Assembly (NCBI GenBank): GCA_035379945.1 | Contig: DAOSWG010000015.1 | Location: forward strand, 1 to 22,727 | Length of the DNA stretch: 22,727 nt | Direction of reading: 5' to 3' | Source: JAAYZB01 sp035379945 | Lineage (GTDB): Bacteria > Bacillota_I > Bacilli_A > Izemoplasmatales > Hujiaoplasmataceae | In this document: positions 7,106 to 14,385 of the stretch, piece after piece | How positions within the stretch are numbered: the stretch's first letter is position 1 | How the letters are laid out: every line of letters begins with the position of its first letter | Program-made: the position numbers and the translations under genes | Notes under the pieces: generated by a model | Seen by the model: only the letters and a program-made list of their open reading frames with translations | The model's database searches: none | What the model was told of the DNA's origin: nothing

Positions 7106-8107
7106 TCAGGACAGTTTCAACAACGCTTCGATGAGTTCCGCTTTCCGGAGTTTCGAATAGTTGGAAAGATCATTTTCCTTGGCAAGCGTACGCAAATCTG
7201 CGACGGTCATCGATTCGAGTTCCTTGATGCCGTAACGCGGATATTCGACCGGTTTGGCAACCTTGGGCTCCACTGCGGGGGCGATGTCTTCTTCCGCATC
7301 TTCCTGGACGGAAGGTTTCACTTCAACCCGGATGGTTTTTGTCTTTTCCGGTTTTTCTTCCTCTTCGTCCGCGTATTCGGCGTCCGGATTTTCGTTTTCC
7401 TCGGCTTCCGCCTGTTCGTTGATCATGCCGCCGTTCGCTTCAATGACTGCGTCGGCCATTTTGCCGACAATCAGTTTGACAGAACGCAAGGCGTCGTCGT
7501 TGGCGGGGATGATGTAATCCACTTCGTCCGGATCACAGTTGGTATCGATTATTCCGAAAACCGGAATATGAAGTTTTTTAGCTTCCAGGATGGCACTTCT
7601 TTCCTTGCGCGGGTCGATGATGAAAATGGCTTCCGGGATATTGCGCATTTCTTTGATGCCGCCCAGGAATTTTTCGAGTCTTTCCATTTCCCTGCGAAGT
7701 CCGATGACTTCCTTCTTTGGCAACAACTTGAAGGTCCCGTCATCTTCCATCTTGTGGAGATCATGTAGTTTTTTGATTGAATGTTTGATGGTTTTGAAAT
7801 TGGTCAGGGTTCCGCCGAGCCAACGTTTGTCCACAAAGAACTGTCCGCAACGGATGGCTTCTTCCCGGACGGGGTCCTGGGCCTGTTTCTTGGTACCGAC
7901 GAACAAAACCCGGCCGCCTCCGGCCGCGATGTCGAACATGGCTTTGTAAGCTACATCGATGCATTCGCTCGTCTTCTGGAGATCGATGATGTGGATGCCG
8001 TTACGCGATGTGTAGATGAACTTTGCCATCTTGGGGTTCCATCTGCGCGTCTGGTGTCCGAAATGTACGCCTGCCTCAAGCAGGGCTTTCATTGATATTA
8101 CTCCCAT
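7106..8107 (-). CDS. rpsB: 30S ribosomal protein S2 with acidic linker and C-terminal Rho_N/SAP-like domain
   Basis: S2 sits on the solvent side of the 30S subunit near the mRNA exit. Residues 1-232 match ordinary S2 (LLEAGVHFGHQTRRWNPKM, residues 9-27; WLGGTLTNFKTI; the FIIDPRKE and PANDDA blocks). The protein has 333 aa against a usual 230-260. After the core comes a Glu-rich disordered linker (about 233-285). The last 37 residues (about 297-333) are predicted helical: SMTVADLRTLAKENDL, then YSKLRKAELIEALLKL. This resembles the helix-extended-loop-helix of Rho_N or SAP domains, which bind nucleic acid. Start 8107 aligns with other S2 starts; its AGGAGG lies 13 nt upstream, which is long. 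The downstream ATG at 8092 is an alternative. The C-terminal domain's role is unknown. Confidence 0.96.
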   Translation of the reverse strand: MGVISMKALLEAGVHFGHQTRRWNPKMAKFIYTSRNGIHIIDLQKTSECIDVAYKAMFDIAAGGGRVLFVGTKKQAQDPVREEAIRCGQFFVDKRWLGGTLTNFKTIKHSIKKLHDLHKMEDDGTFKLLPKKEVIGLRREMERLEKFLGGIKEMRNIPEAIFIIDPRKERSAILEAKKLHIPVFGIIDTNCDPDEVDYIIPANDDALRSVKLIVGKMADAVIEANGGMINEQAEAEENENPDAEYADEEEEKPEKTKTIRVEVKPSVQEDAEEDIAPAVEPKVAKPVEYPRYGIKELESMTVADLRTLAKENDLSNYSKLRKAELIEALLKLS

Positions 8108-8142
8108 TGTTTACTTGAATCCTCCTATTTGATGTTTGCCTC

Positions 8143-8197
8143 CACCGCCTCTACGCTCCGGCCACCTTTCGGCTCACGGCCTTTTTGCTCCGCGGTG
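8143..8197 (-). promoter_or_regulatory. Candidate structured 5' leader of rpsB
   Basis: The rpsB transcript should have a leader of about 107 nt. Within it, read on the minus strand, CACCGC (8197-8192) can pair with GCGGTG (8148-8143), closing a 43-nt domain. Inside that domain GGCC (8181-8178) pairs with GGCC (8163-8160), and GCC (8173-8171) pairs with GGT (8166-8164), capped by a GAAA GNRA tetraloop. A GTGA bulge (8177-8174) lies on the 5' side. Many ribosomal protein leaders bind their own product; here that is inference from the fold and position. Confidence 0.5.
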
Positions 8198-8220
8198 TGT
8201 GTATTTTTTACGGCGAGACT

Positions 8221-8249
8221 ATTTTACCAAAAACGGCTCAATAAAGCAA
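8221..8249 (-). promoter_or_regulatory. Promoter of rpsB
   Basis: On the minus strand the -35 box is TTGCTT (8244-8249) and the -10 box is TAAAAT (8221-8226), with a 17-bp spacer and TGG before the -10 (extended -10). The predicted start lies near 8214, giving the leader described at 8143-8197. The 187-bp interval between dut and rpsB holds this promoter, the leader and the dut terminator, and no gene. Confidence 0.72.
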
Positions 8250-8268
8250 GCAATTTCTGCTGGCTTTA

Positions 8269-8329
8269 GAGAAAAGAAAAGCCGAAACGGGAATCTAGCG
8301 TCCGGTGCTGCCGATTCCGCCTTTCCGGC
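8269..8329 (-). terminator. Probable terminator at the end of the ATP synthase-dut operon
   Basis: On the minus strand the 3' end of dut (8329-8313) can pair imperfectly with 8295-8281: GCCG/CGGC at the base, then AAA/TTT, then GGAATC/GATTCC, with a short inner AGC/GCT. A T-rich run TTTTCTTTTCTC follows. The stem has bulges and includes the dut stop codon, so this is less certain than the other terminators here. Confidence 0.48.
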
Positions 8330-8750
8330 TCAGAAAACGGATTTCCTCATCTGGTGAGGCAAGATACTTTTCAAATATTCCCTGGGCGATTCTTTCGCCC
8401 TTGGAAACCGCGACATCGAAATGTGTGTAATTGTAAAGTATGATCTTTATATGGCCTTCGTTTTCCGGATTGTCGCAGTAATCGGAATCGATCACTCCGA
8501 CACCGTTGGCCAGCATGAGTCCCCGCTTATAAAGAGAACTTCTGGCATAGATTTTGAGCACTTCGCCTTTTTGCATGTAAGCCTTGAGTCCGGTTTCGCA
8601 AATGGCGGTGCCGCCGGCTGGAACAATCGTTTCCGCGGCGGCTTCGATATCGTAGCCGGCACTTTCAGGCGTGCTTCTTTGCGGGATGGCGATATCTTTA
8701 TCGAGATATGCGAAGATGACGGAAAATCCTCTCGGTTTTTCCTTATACAT
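8295..8750 (-). CDS. dut: dUTP diphosphatase (trimeric dUTPase)
   Basis: Dut hydrolyses dUTP to dUMP and pyrophosphate, keeping uracil out of DNA and supplying thymidylate synthesis. The 151-residue protein shows all five trimeric dUTPase motifs in order: ESAGYDIEA (29-37), YARSSLYKRG (68-77), NGVGVIDSDY (82-91), GERIAQGIFEKY (118-129) and the C-terminal SRKGGIGSTG (141-150). A DNPENEGH insertion after motif 3 gives the longer loop seen in some Firmicutes enzymes. I start at the ATG at 8750, which overlaps the end of atpC and has GGAG 6 nt upstream; a longer frame from 8813 adds an unlikely polar tail. Its place as the last gene of an ATP synthase operon is unusual. Confidence 0.95.
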   Translation of the reverse strand: MYKEKPRGFSVIFAYLDKDIAIPQRSTPESAGYDIEAAAETIVPAGGTAICETGLKAYMQKGEVLKIYARSSLYKRGLMLANGVGVIDSDYCDNPENEGHIKIILYNYTHFDVAVSKGERIAQGIFEKYLASPDEEIRFLSRKGGIGSTGR

Positions 8751-9135
8751 CGCCGGCTCCGGTTTGTTTGATCTGTTTTTTGAGTTCGCGTTCCGCTTTG
8801 GCGAATTCGACATTGCGCTTCCGGTTTTCCGCTAATCTCTCTTGCCTGATTTCATTCAGGTTTTTGAACGCCTTTTCTTTCGAAGTGCCAATGAAGGCGT
8901 CCTGGGCGATCACGGTTATCAGATTGTCATGGTTTTCCACCACGCCGTTGATTACGACGACATAATAGATGAGATTGCCCTGCTCCAGCTTGATATAACC
9001 GGTATCGATCGTGGAAATGATCGGCACATGGTCCTTAAGAACGCCGTATTCGCCGTTGTTTCCGCTGGAAACGACGATGGCGTCGACTTCTTCGTTATAT
9101 AGTTCTCCATCAGGAGTGACGATGACGATTCTCAT
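8743..9135 (-). CDS. atpC: F-type ATP synthase subunit epsilon
   Basis: Epsilon is part of the central stalk and damps ATP hydrolysis. The 130-residue protein has the N-terminal beta-sandwich (TPDGELYNEEVDAIVV, NGEYGVLKDHVPII) and a C-terminal helical hairpin from about residue 85 (KEKAFKNLNEIRQERLAENR). Its start overlaps the atpD stop by 4 bp, and its end overlaps dut by 8 bp. It is the last of the eight structural ATP synthase genes. Confidence 0.94.
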   Translation of the reverse strand: MRIVIVTPDGELYNEEVDAIVVSSGNNGEYGVLKDHVPIISTIDTGYIKLEQGNLIYYVVVINGVVENHDNLITVIAQDAFIGTSKEKAFKNLNEIRQERLAENRKRNVEFAKAERELKKQIKQTGAGDV

Positions 9136-10565
9136 TTTTTGACACCGGCTTTTTTCGCCATTGCCTCCGCTTTTTTCTCTACTTCATCGATTGAACCGAC
9201 CAGCCGGAAAGCGTCTTCGGGATACGAATCGTATTTTCCGGTAAGGATTTCCTTGAAACCGCGAACGGTTTCCTTGACCGGAACATAGCTTCCGGCCTGA
9301 CCGGTGAATTGTTCGGCCACGTGAAGATTTTGCGAAAGAAACAGTCTGATTCTTCTGGCTCTGTAAACGATTTGTTTGTCTTCCTCGCTGAGTTCGTCCA
9401 TGCCGAGAATGGCGATGATATCCAACAGATCGTTATATCTTTGGAGTGTCTTCTGGACTTCCCTTGCTACTTGGTAATGCTCTTCTCCGACGATTTCCGG
9501 TGCCAGCGCCCTGCTGGTTGATGCAAGCGGATCAACGGCGGGGTAAATGCCCTCTTCGGAAATCTTTCGAGACAGGTTCGTCGTAGCGTCTAGATGAGTG
9601 AAAGTCGTGGCGGGAGCAGGGTCTGTATAGTCGTCGGCCGGAACATAAACCGCCTGGATGGAGGTTATTGACCCGGTTTTTGTCGAGGTGATTCTTTCCT
9701 GAAGATGACCCATGTCGGTAGCCAATGTCGGTTGATAACCGACGGCGGAAGGCATCCGTCCCAACATGGCGGACACTTCGGAACCGGCCTGGGTGAAACG
9801 GAAGATATTGTCGATAAACAAAAGCACGTCCTGATGTTCTTCGTCACGGAAATATTCCGCCATGGTGAGACCGGACAAGCCGACTCTCATTCTGGCGCCC
9901 GGAGGTTCGTTCATCTGACCGAAAACCATGGCGGTTTTTTGGAGAACTCCGGTTTCCTTCATTTCGGTATACAGGTCGTTTCCTTCCCTGGTTCTTTCTC
10001 CGACACCGGCGAAGACGGATATGCCTCCGTGTTCTTCGGCGATATTGTGGATCAACTCCTGGATCAAAACCGTTTTTCCGACACCGGCGCCGCCGAACAG
10101 ACCGACTTTTCCGCCTTTGATGTAAGGAGCCAGTAAATCGACGACTTTGATTCCGGTTTCCAGAATTTCGGTTGTGGCATTCAATTCTTCCAATTTCGGA
10201 GCTTCGCGATGGATCGGCATCCGGTTGATTCCTTTGGTCGTAAACGGTTCTCCGTCGATCGGCTGTCCGAGCACGTTGAAAACCCGGCCCAAAGTATTTT
10301 TGCCTACGGGTACCTGGATGCAGGCGCCGGTATCGATGACTTCCATTCCGCGGACCAGTCCGTCGGTCGAATCCATGGCGATCGTGCGGACGATGCCGCC
10401 GCCAAGGAACAGCGCAACTTCCAATGTGAGATTTATGGCTACCCCGTGGTTATCATTTGCACTGGCATTGACTGTGAGCGCGTTGTAGATGGAAGGCATT
10501 TCTTTCTCGAACTGAACGTCCACTACCGGTCCCATGACTTGGACCACTTTTCCGGTTATTGGCAT
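9132..10565 (-). CDS. atpD: F-type ATP synthase subunit beta
   Basis: This is the catalytic subunit of the F1 head. The 477-residue protein has the P-loop GGAGVGKT at 158-165, GERTREGNDLY near 195, the FRFTQAGSEVSAMLGRMPSA block, and DELSEED at 390-396, which contacts gamma and epsilon. The length is normal. AGGAGG lies 5 nt before the ATG and overlaps the atpG stop, so the two are probably translationally linked. The high conservation leaves no doubt about the family. Confidence 0.99.
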   Translation of the reverse strand: MPITGKVVQVMGPVVDVQFEKEMPSIYNALTVNASANDNHGVAINLTLEVALFLGGGIVRTIAMDSTDGLVRGMEVIDTGACIQVPVGKNTLGRVFNVLGQPIDGEPFTTKGINRMPIHREAPKLEELNATTEILETGIKVVDLLAPYIKGGKVGLFGGAGVGKTVLIQELIHNIAEEHGGISVFAGVGERTREGNDLYTEMKETGVLQKTAMVFGQMNEPPGARMRVGLSGLTMAEYFRDEEHQDVLLFIDNIFRFTQAGSEVSAMLGRMPSAVGYQPTLATDMGHLQERITSTKTGSITSIQAVYVPADDYTDPAPATTFTHLDATTNLSRKISEEGIYPAVDPLASTSRALAPEIVGEEHYQVAREVQKTLQRYNDLLDIIAILGMDELSEEDKQIVYRARRIRLFLSQNLHVAEQFTGQAGSYVPVKETVRGFKEILTGKYDSYPEDAFRLVGSIDEVEKKAEAMAKKAGVKK

Positions 10566-10574
10566 AATGTCCTC

Positions 10575-11444
10575 CTATTTCGCCACGGCATTGGCGCCGC
10601 CGATGATGTCGGTTAGTTCCAACGTGATCGCGGCCTGCCTGGCACGGTTATATATCAGATTCTGCTTGATGATGATTTCCGACGCGTTGTCGGTGGCGTT
10701 TTTCATCGCCGTCATTCTTGAAGCGTGTTCGCTGGTCTTGGCATCGAGCATCACTCCGTAAAGAGTATTTTCCAGATATATCGGCAACAGATCGTCCAAA
10801 ACTTCACCGGGATCCGGTTCAAACACGAATTCGACGACCGGCGGTTTATCCGGCAAAGCGATGTCGGTGATCGGCAGGAACGGTTCTTCCCTGATTTCCT
10901 GAATCAGGGAATTCACATAGTGCGAGTAAATGATGACGATCCGGTCCACTTCGCCTTCGAGATAAAGTTCGATGAACACCCTGGACATGGCCTGGAAATC
11001 AATGAATTGGATTTCGTCGCGCGAATTCATCGATTCCTTGTTGAGCAAAGGATATCCTTTGCGCCTGATGTAAGAAAATGCCCTGTACCCGATCGTTCCG
11101 ACAATGTACTCGGATGATGATTTGTGTTTGTCTTTGATGACGGATTCGAAATGTTTCAAAAGATTGCTGTTGTAAGGACCGGCAAGTCCCCGGTCGCTTG
11201 ATACCAGAATGTATCCGGTCTTTTTGATTTCTCTTGGTATTAATAAAGGGTGCTGGAGATCGATATTCGACGAAAGAACATTTTCGATGATTGATTTGAC
11301 GTGCAGGCAAACCGGCTTAAAAGACCGATTTTTCCGTTCGGTCTTTCTTAGCTTAGCGGCGGAGACCATGTTCATGGCCCTGGTTATCTGGCCGGTCTTT
11401 TTAGTCGCTTCGATTCGGTTTTTGATTTCACGTAAAGCCGCCAT
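10575..11444 (-). CDS. atpG: F-type ATP synthase subunit gamma
   Basis: Gamma is the rotating central shaft that couples the c-ring to the catalytic head. The 289-residue protein has the conserved N-terminal helix (LREIKNRIEATKKTGQITRA, residues 4-23, then MNMVSAAKLRKTE), SDRGLAGPYNSN in the Rossmann-like core and the C-terminal helix ending RQAAITLELTDIIGGANA. It starts 14 bp after the atpA stop with a GCGAGGA site, and ends 9 bp before atpD. Confidence 0.97.
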   Translation of the reverse strand: MAALREIKNRIEATKKTGQITRAMNMVSAAKLRKTERKNRSFKPVCLHVKSIIENVLSSNIDLQHPLLIPREIKKTGYILVSSDRGLAGPYNSNLLKHFESVIKDKHKSSSEYIVGTIGYRAFSYIRRKGYPLLNKESMNSRDEIQFIDFQAMSRVFIELYLEGEVDRIVIIYSHYVNSLIQEIREEPFLPITDIALPDKPPVVEFVFEPDPGEVLDDLLPIYLENTLYGVMLDAKTSEHASRMTAMKNATDNASEIIIKQNLIYNRARQAAITLELTDIIGGANAVAK

Positions 11445-11458
11445 CGACTATTCCTCGC

Positions 11459-12964
11459 TTATTCGAATTGGTTTTGGAACCCGTCAAGGAACTTCCCGAG
11501 TTTTTCGGTATCGGGAAGTTTCTTGGTGCTTTTGATTTCTTCTAGCAGCGCTTTCCCTTCCTTCTCGGATTGGAAATAGCGATGCATTTCTTTTTCGTAA
11601 CGTTTGACGTCCGTTGTTTTGATCTGATCAAGATATCCGTTGACAAGCGCAAACAAACTCAAAGCCTGAAGTTCGAAAGGCAAAGTGGCATGCAATCCCT
11701 GTTTGAGGATTTCCACGGTTCTCTCGCCGCGTTCGAGTTTTGCTTTCGTCATGTCGTCGAGATCGGAGCCAAATTGGGTGAATGCTTCCAGTTCACGATA
11801 ACTGGCCAAATCGATTCTCAGGGTTCCGGATACTTTTTTGATGACCGGATATTGAGCGGCTCCTCCGACTCTTGATACCGACAGACCGGCATTGATGGCC
11901 GGGCGAACACCGGAATAAAACAGTTTCGATTGCAAATATATCTGGCCGTCGGTGATGGAAATCACGTTGGTCGGAATATACGCGGAGATGTCTCCTTCCT
12001 GGGTTTCGATTATCGGCAGGGCCGTAATCGACCCGCCTCCCAGTTTGTCGCTCAGTTTGGCGGCTCTTTCCAAAAGACGGGAGTGCAGATAGAACACGTC
12101 GCCCGGGAAAGCTTCGCGCCCCGGCGGTCTTCTCAGAAGAAGCGACAGTTCGCGGTAACTGATGGCATGTTTTGTCAAATCGTCATAGATGATGAGTACA
12201 TGTTTTCCGGAAAACATGAATTCTTCGGCGATCGATACTCCGGCATATGGTGCCAGATATAGCAAAGGTGCGGGATCGCTGGCCGATGCGCTTACGACAA
12301 TCGAATAGGACATGGCGTCATACTGTTTCAACGTTTCGATGACATTTAAAACGGTTGATTCCTTTTGTCCGATCGCGACATATATGCAAATGACATCGCC
12401 ACCTTTTTGGTTTAGGATCGTATCAATGGCGATCGAGGTTTTTCCGGTCTGACGGTCGCCGATTATGAGCTCGCGCTGACCGCGTCCGATCGGAACAAGG
12501 GCGTCGAGGACCTTTAGTCCGGTTTCCAAAGGCTGGTTGACTCCTTGCCTGTCGATGACACCCGTGGCTTTCCTTTCCACCGGGCGGAATTTCTTAGCTT
12601 TGATCGGGCCGAGTCCGTCCAAAGGCTGACCGAGCGGGTTGATGACCCGACCGATCATTTCCTCTCCGACCGGAACTTCCAGAATCCTTCCGGTGGTTTT
12701 GACGACGTCGCCTTCCTTGATCAAAGTGGAATCATTCAATAAAATGGCCCCGACATGATCTTTTTCCAAGTTTTGCGCCATCCCGTAAACATCGTGGGGA
12801 AAAACGAGCAGTTCTCCGCTCATGGCATTGTCCAACCCGTAAACAAGCGCGATTCCGTCGCCGACCGATATCACGGTTCCGACTTCTTCGGTCTTGGTTT
12901 CTTTCGAATATCTGTTTATCTGTTCTTTGAGCAGCGCGCTGATTTCCAGCGGATCGATTCGCAT
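11459..12964 (-). CDS. atpA: F-type ATP synthase subunit alpha
   Basis: Alpha is the non-catalytic nucleotide-binding subunit of F1. The 501-residue protein opens MRIDPLEISALLKEQI and has the P-loop GDRQTGKT at 169-176, IGQKESTV, the SGKHVLIIYDDLTKHA block and RRPPGREAFPGDVFYLHSRLLERAA. The start has GAGAGGTGA upstream and lies 7 bp after the atpH stop. The B-E-F-H-A-G-D-C order is canonical. Confidence 0.99.
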   Translation of the reverse strand: MRIDPLEISALLKEQINRYSKETKTEEVGTVISVGDGIALVYGLDNAMSGELLVFPHDVYGMAQNLEKDHVGAILLNDSTLIKEGDVVKTTGRILEVPVGEEMIGRVINPLGQPLDGLGPIKAKKFRPVERKATGVIDRQGVNQPLETGLKVLDALVPIGRGQRELIIGDRQTGKTSIAIDTILNQKGGDVICIYVAIGQKESTVLNVIETLKQYDAMSYSIVVSASASDPAPLLYLAPYAGVSIAEEFMFSGKHVLIIYDDLTKHAISYRELSLLLRRPPGREAFPGDVFYLHSRLLERAAKLSDKLGGGSITALPIIETQEGDISAYIPTNVISITDGQIYLQSKLFYSGVRPAINAGLSVSRVGGAAQYPVIKKVSGTLRIDLASYRELEAFTQFGSDLDDMTKAKLERGERTVEILKQGLHATLPFELQALSLFALVNGYLDQIKTTDVKRYEKEMHRYFQSEKEGKALLEEIKSTKKLPDTEKLGKFLDGFQNQFE

Positions 12965-12971
12965 CGGGCGC

Positions 12972-13496
12972 TCACCTCTCGTCCTTTTTCATTTTCAGTT
13001 GCAGTTCTTCCAGCTGGCGATTGCTGGTATAATCGATGATCCGATCGTCGACGGCGATCTTTATACCGGAAATTATCTTGTCGTCGATTATTTCGGTTAT
13101 GGCAATTTTCCGGTTGTAATTCTTGCCTAATTTATCGGCCAAATTCTTTTTCTGGTCGGCTGACAGCGGTTTTGCGGTGAACACTTTCACCGGTTTCACC
13201 AGATTGTGTTCGTTGACGAATTCGTCAAAGGCTGTTTTTATTTCGAAAACGAGCCCCATCCGGTTGTTGTCGACGAGGACACAGAGAAAATCCTTTAACA
13301 GAGGCGATCTGACGGCTTTTTCGATGACAGTCTTTTTCTCCTGTTTGGAAATGTGCGGATGATCGAAGAAACGCAAACTTTTGTCATCAAGGCCTTTTGT
13401 GAAAGCTTCGAGACCGTCTTCGGTCTCTTTCAGAACATTGCGCTCAAGAGCCAGTTGGAAGATGGCCTCGGCATATTCTTCCCGAAGACCCTTCAT
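12972..13496 (-). CDS. atpH: F-type ATP synthase subunit delta
   Basis: Delta joins the peripheral stalk (b dimer) to the top of the alpha3-beta3 head. The 174-residue sequence is weakly conserved, as usual, but shows the family pattern: an N-terminal helical domain starting with EYAEAIFQLALE, and a C-terminal region with the KPLSADQKKNLADKLGK and later GIKIAVDDRIIDYT segments. Its ATG overlaps the atpF stop by 4 bp (ATGA). Confidence 0.93.
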   Translation of the reverse strand: MKGLREEYAEAIFQLALERNVLKETEDGLEAFTKGLDDKSLRFFDHPHISKQEKKTVIEKAVRSPLLKDFLCVLVDNNRMGLVFEIKTAFDEFVNEHNLVKPVKVFTAKPLSADQKKNLADKLGKNYNRKIAITEIIDDKIISGIKIAVDDRIIDYTSNRQLEELQLKMKKDER

Positions 13497-14050
13497 TTCT
13501 TTCCGTCCTGGTCGATCTCGCGAATCGCATCGTTGACATATTTGTCCGTGTCGACCGCTTCACCGATAATCTTGCCGGCCATAAGCCCGGCCAGTTCGAT
13601 GACTTCGTCTTTCATTTCCTGACGCGCCTTTTCCTTGGCGGCTTCGATTTCTTTCTGAGAAACATCCTTGATCCTGGCCGCTTCTTTCTTGGCGCTTTCG
13701 ATCATTTCCGTCTGTTCTTTCTCGCCCTTGGCTTTAGCTTGGGAAATGATGTCTTCGGACCGCTTTTTCAAATCGGTGTAATCTGACTCCGTTTTGGCCC
13801 GCAGTTCTTTGGCCGTTTCATTTTCTTTTTTGGCGTTTTCGATTTCGTTAGCCATGAATTGTTTTCTTTTTTCGATGAAGGCCGATATTTTGTCCCACAG
13901 GAAAAAACGGACGATCAACACAAGCACGACCGTCGCGCCGAGCTGGATCAGCAAATCGACCAGCGTTACTCCGAACGCAGATTCAATGGCTTTCGATACC
14001 GCTTCGATAATCTTCTCTACGCCCGTTTGCAAAAAAACGCCGAAAATCAT
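13493..14050 (-). CDS. atpF: F-type ATP synthase subunit b
   Basis: Subunit b forms the peripheral stalk. The 185-residue protein has one membrane helix (about 29-51), preceded by a short amphipathic segment. A long Lys/Glu/Ala-rich coiled coil (about 55-165) follows, ending in the GKIIGEAVD region that meets delta. It lies 12 bp after atpE and overlaps atpH by 4 bp. The ribosome site (GGGA) is weaker than that of atpE, consistent with two copies per complex against a multi-copy c-ring. Confidence 0.94.
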   Translation of the reverse strand: MIFGVFLQTGVEKIIEAVSKAIESAFGVTLVDLLIQLGATVVLVLIVRFFLWDKISAFIEKRKQFMANEIENAKKENETAKELRAKTESDYTDLKKRSEDIISQAKAKGEKEQTEMIESAKKEAARIKDVSQKEIEAAKEKARQEMKDEVIELAGLMAGKIIGEAVDTDKYVNDAIREIDQDGKK

Positions 14051-14062
14051 GGTTTTCCCGTC

Positions 14063-14341
14063 TTATCCGAAGATGAGCAGCAAAGCCACAAGCAGACCAT
14101 AAAGTCCGGTGGTTTCGGCAAGCGCTGCGGTAACAAGCGTAGTGGTGACGATCTTTCCTTGGGCTTCCGGCTGTCTTCCGATAGCTTCGGCTGCCTTGCC
14201 GGCTGCGAAACCCTGGCCGATTCCCGGTCCGATTCCGGTAAGAACAGCCAATCCGGCGCCCACATATTTGAGGCCGTCTGTGAAATACTGGTTGTACTCG
14301 GTGGCAAATCTCATGATTGCCGCAAACACATTGTCAAACAT
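14063..14341 (-). CDS. atpE: F-type ATP synthase subunit c with Na+-type ion site
   Basis: Subunit c forms the membrane rotor ring. The 92-residue hairpin has two membrane helices joined by the polar RQPE loop (56-59). The first helix carries GIGPGIGQG with Gln43; the second carries the ion-binding Glu76 in AETTGLYG. Set against the Na+-binding c subunit of Ilyobacter tartaricus, Gln43, Glu76, Thr77, Thr78 and Tyr81 fall on Gln32, Glu65, Ser66, Thr67 and Tyr70, with Thr for Ser the only change among them. The gene has the strongest ribosome site of the operon (AGGAGG, 7 nt before the ATG) after a 44-bp spacer, fitting the need for many copies. Na+ use is inferred from this residue set. Confidence 0.97.
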   Translation of the reverse strand: MFDNVFAAIMRFATEYNQYFTDGLKYVGAGLAVLTGIGPGIGQGFAAGKAAEAIGRQPEAQGKIVTTTLVTAALAETTGLYGLLVALLLIFG

Positions 14342-14385
14342 TGCTTGTCCTCCTAAGAAATATGTTTAAAATTGGAAATGCTTTC

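Noticed and set aside
6803..7768. A 321-codon plus-strand frame across tsf and rpsB
   Set aside because: It runs through two conserved genes and an intergenic region with a terminator and promoter on the other strand; its long Phe-rich sequence is a codon-bias shadow.
8243..8267. Imperfect hairpin (AAAGCAAGC with GCTGGCTTT) between dut and rpsB as a terminator
   Set aside because: It has one mismatch, no following T tract, and its arm contains the -35 box of the rpsB promoter. It could be an operator, but nothing supports that.
8136..8357. A 73-codon plus-strand frame in the dut-rpsB interval
   Set aside because: No ribosome site or promoter is visible on that strand, and the interval is explained by the rpsB promoter, leader and the dut terminator.
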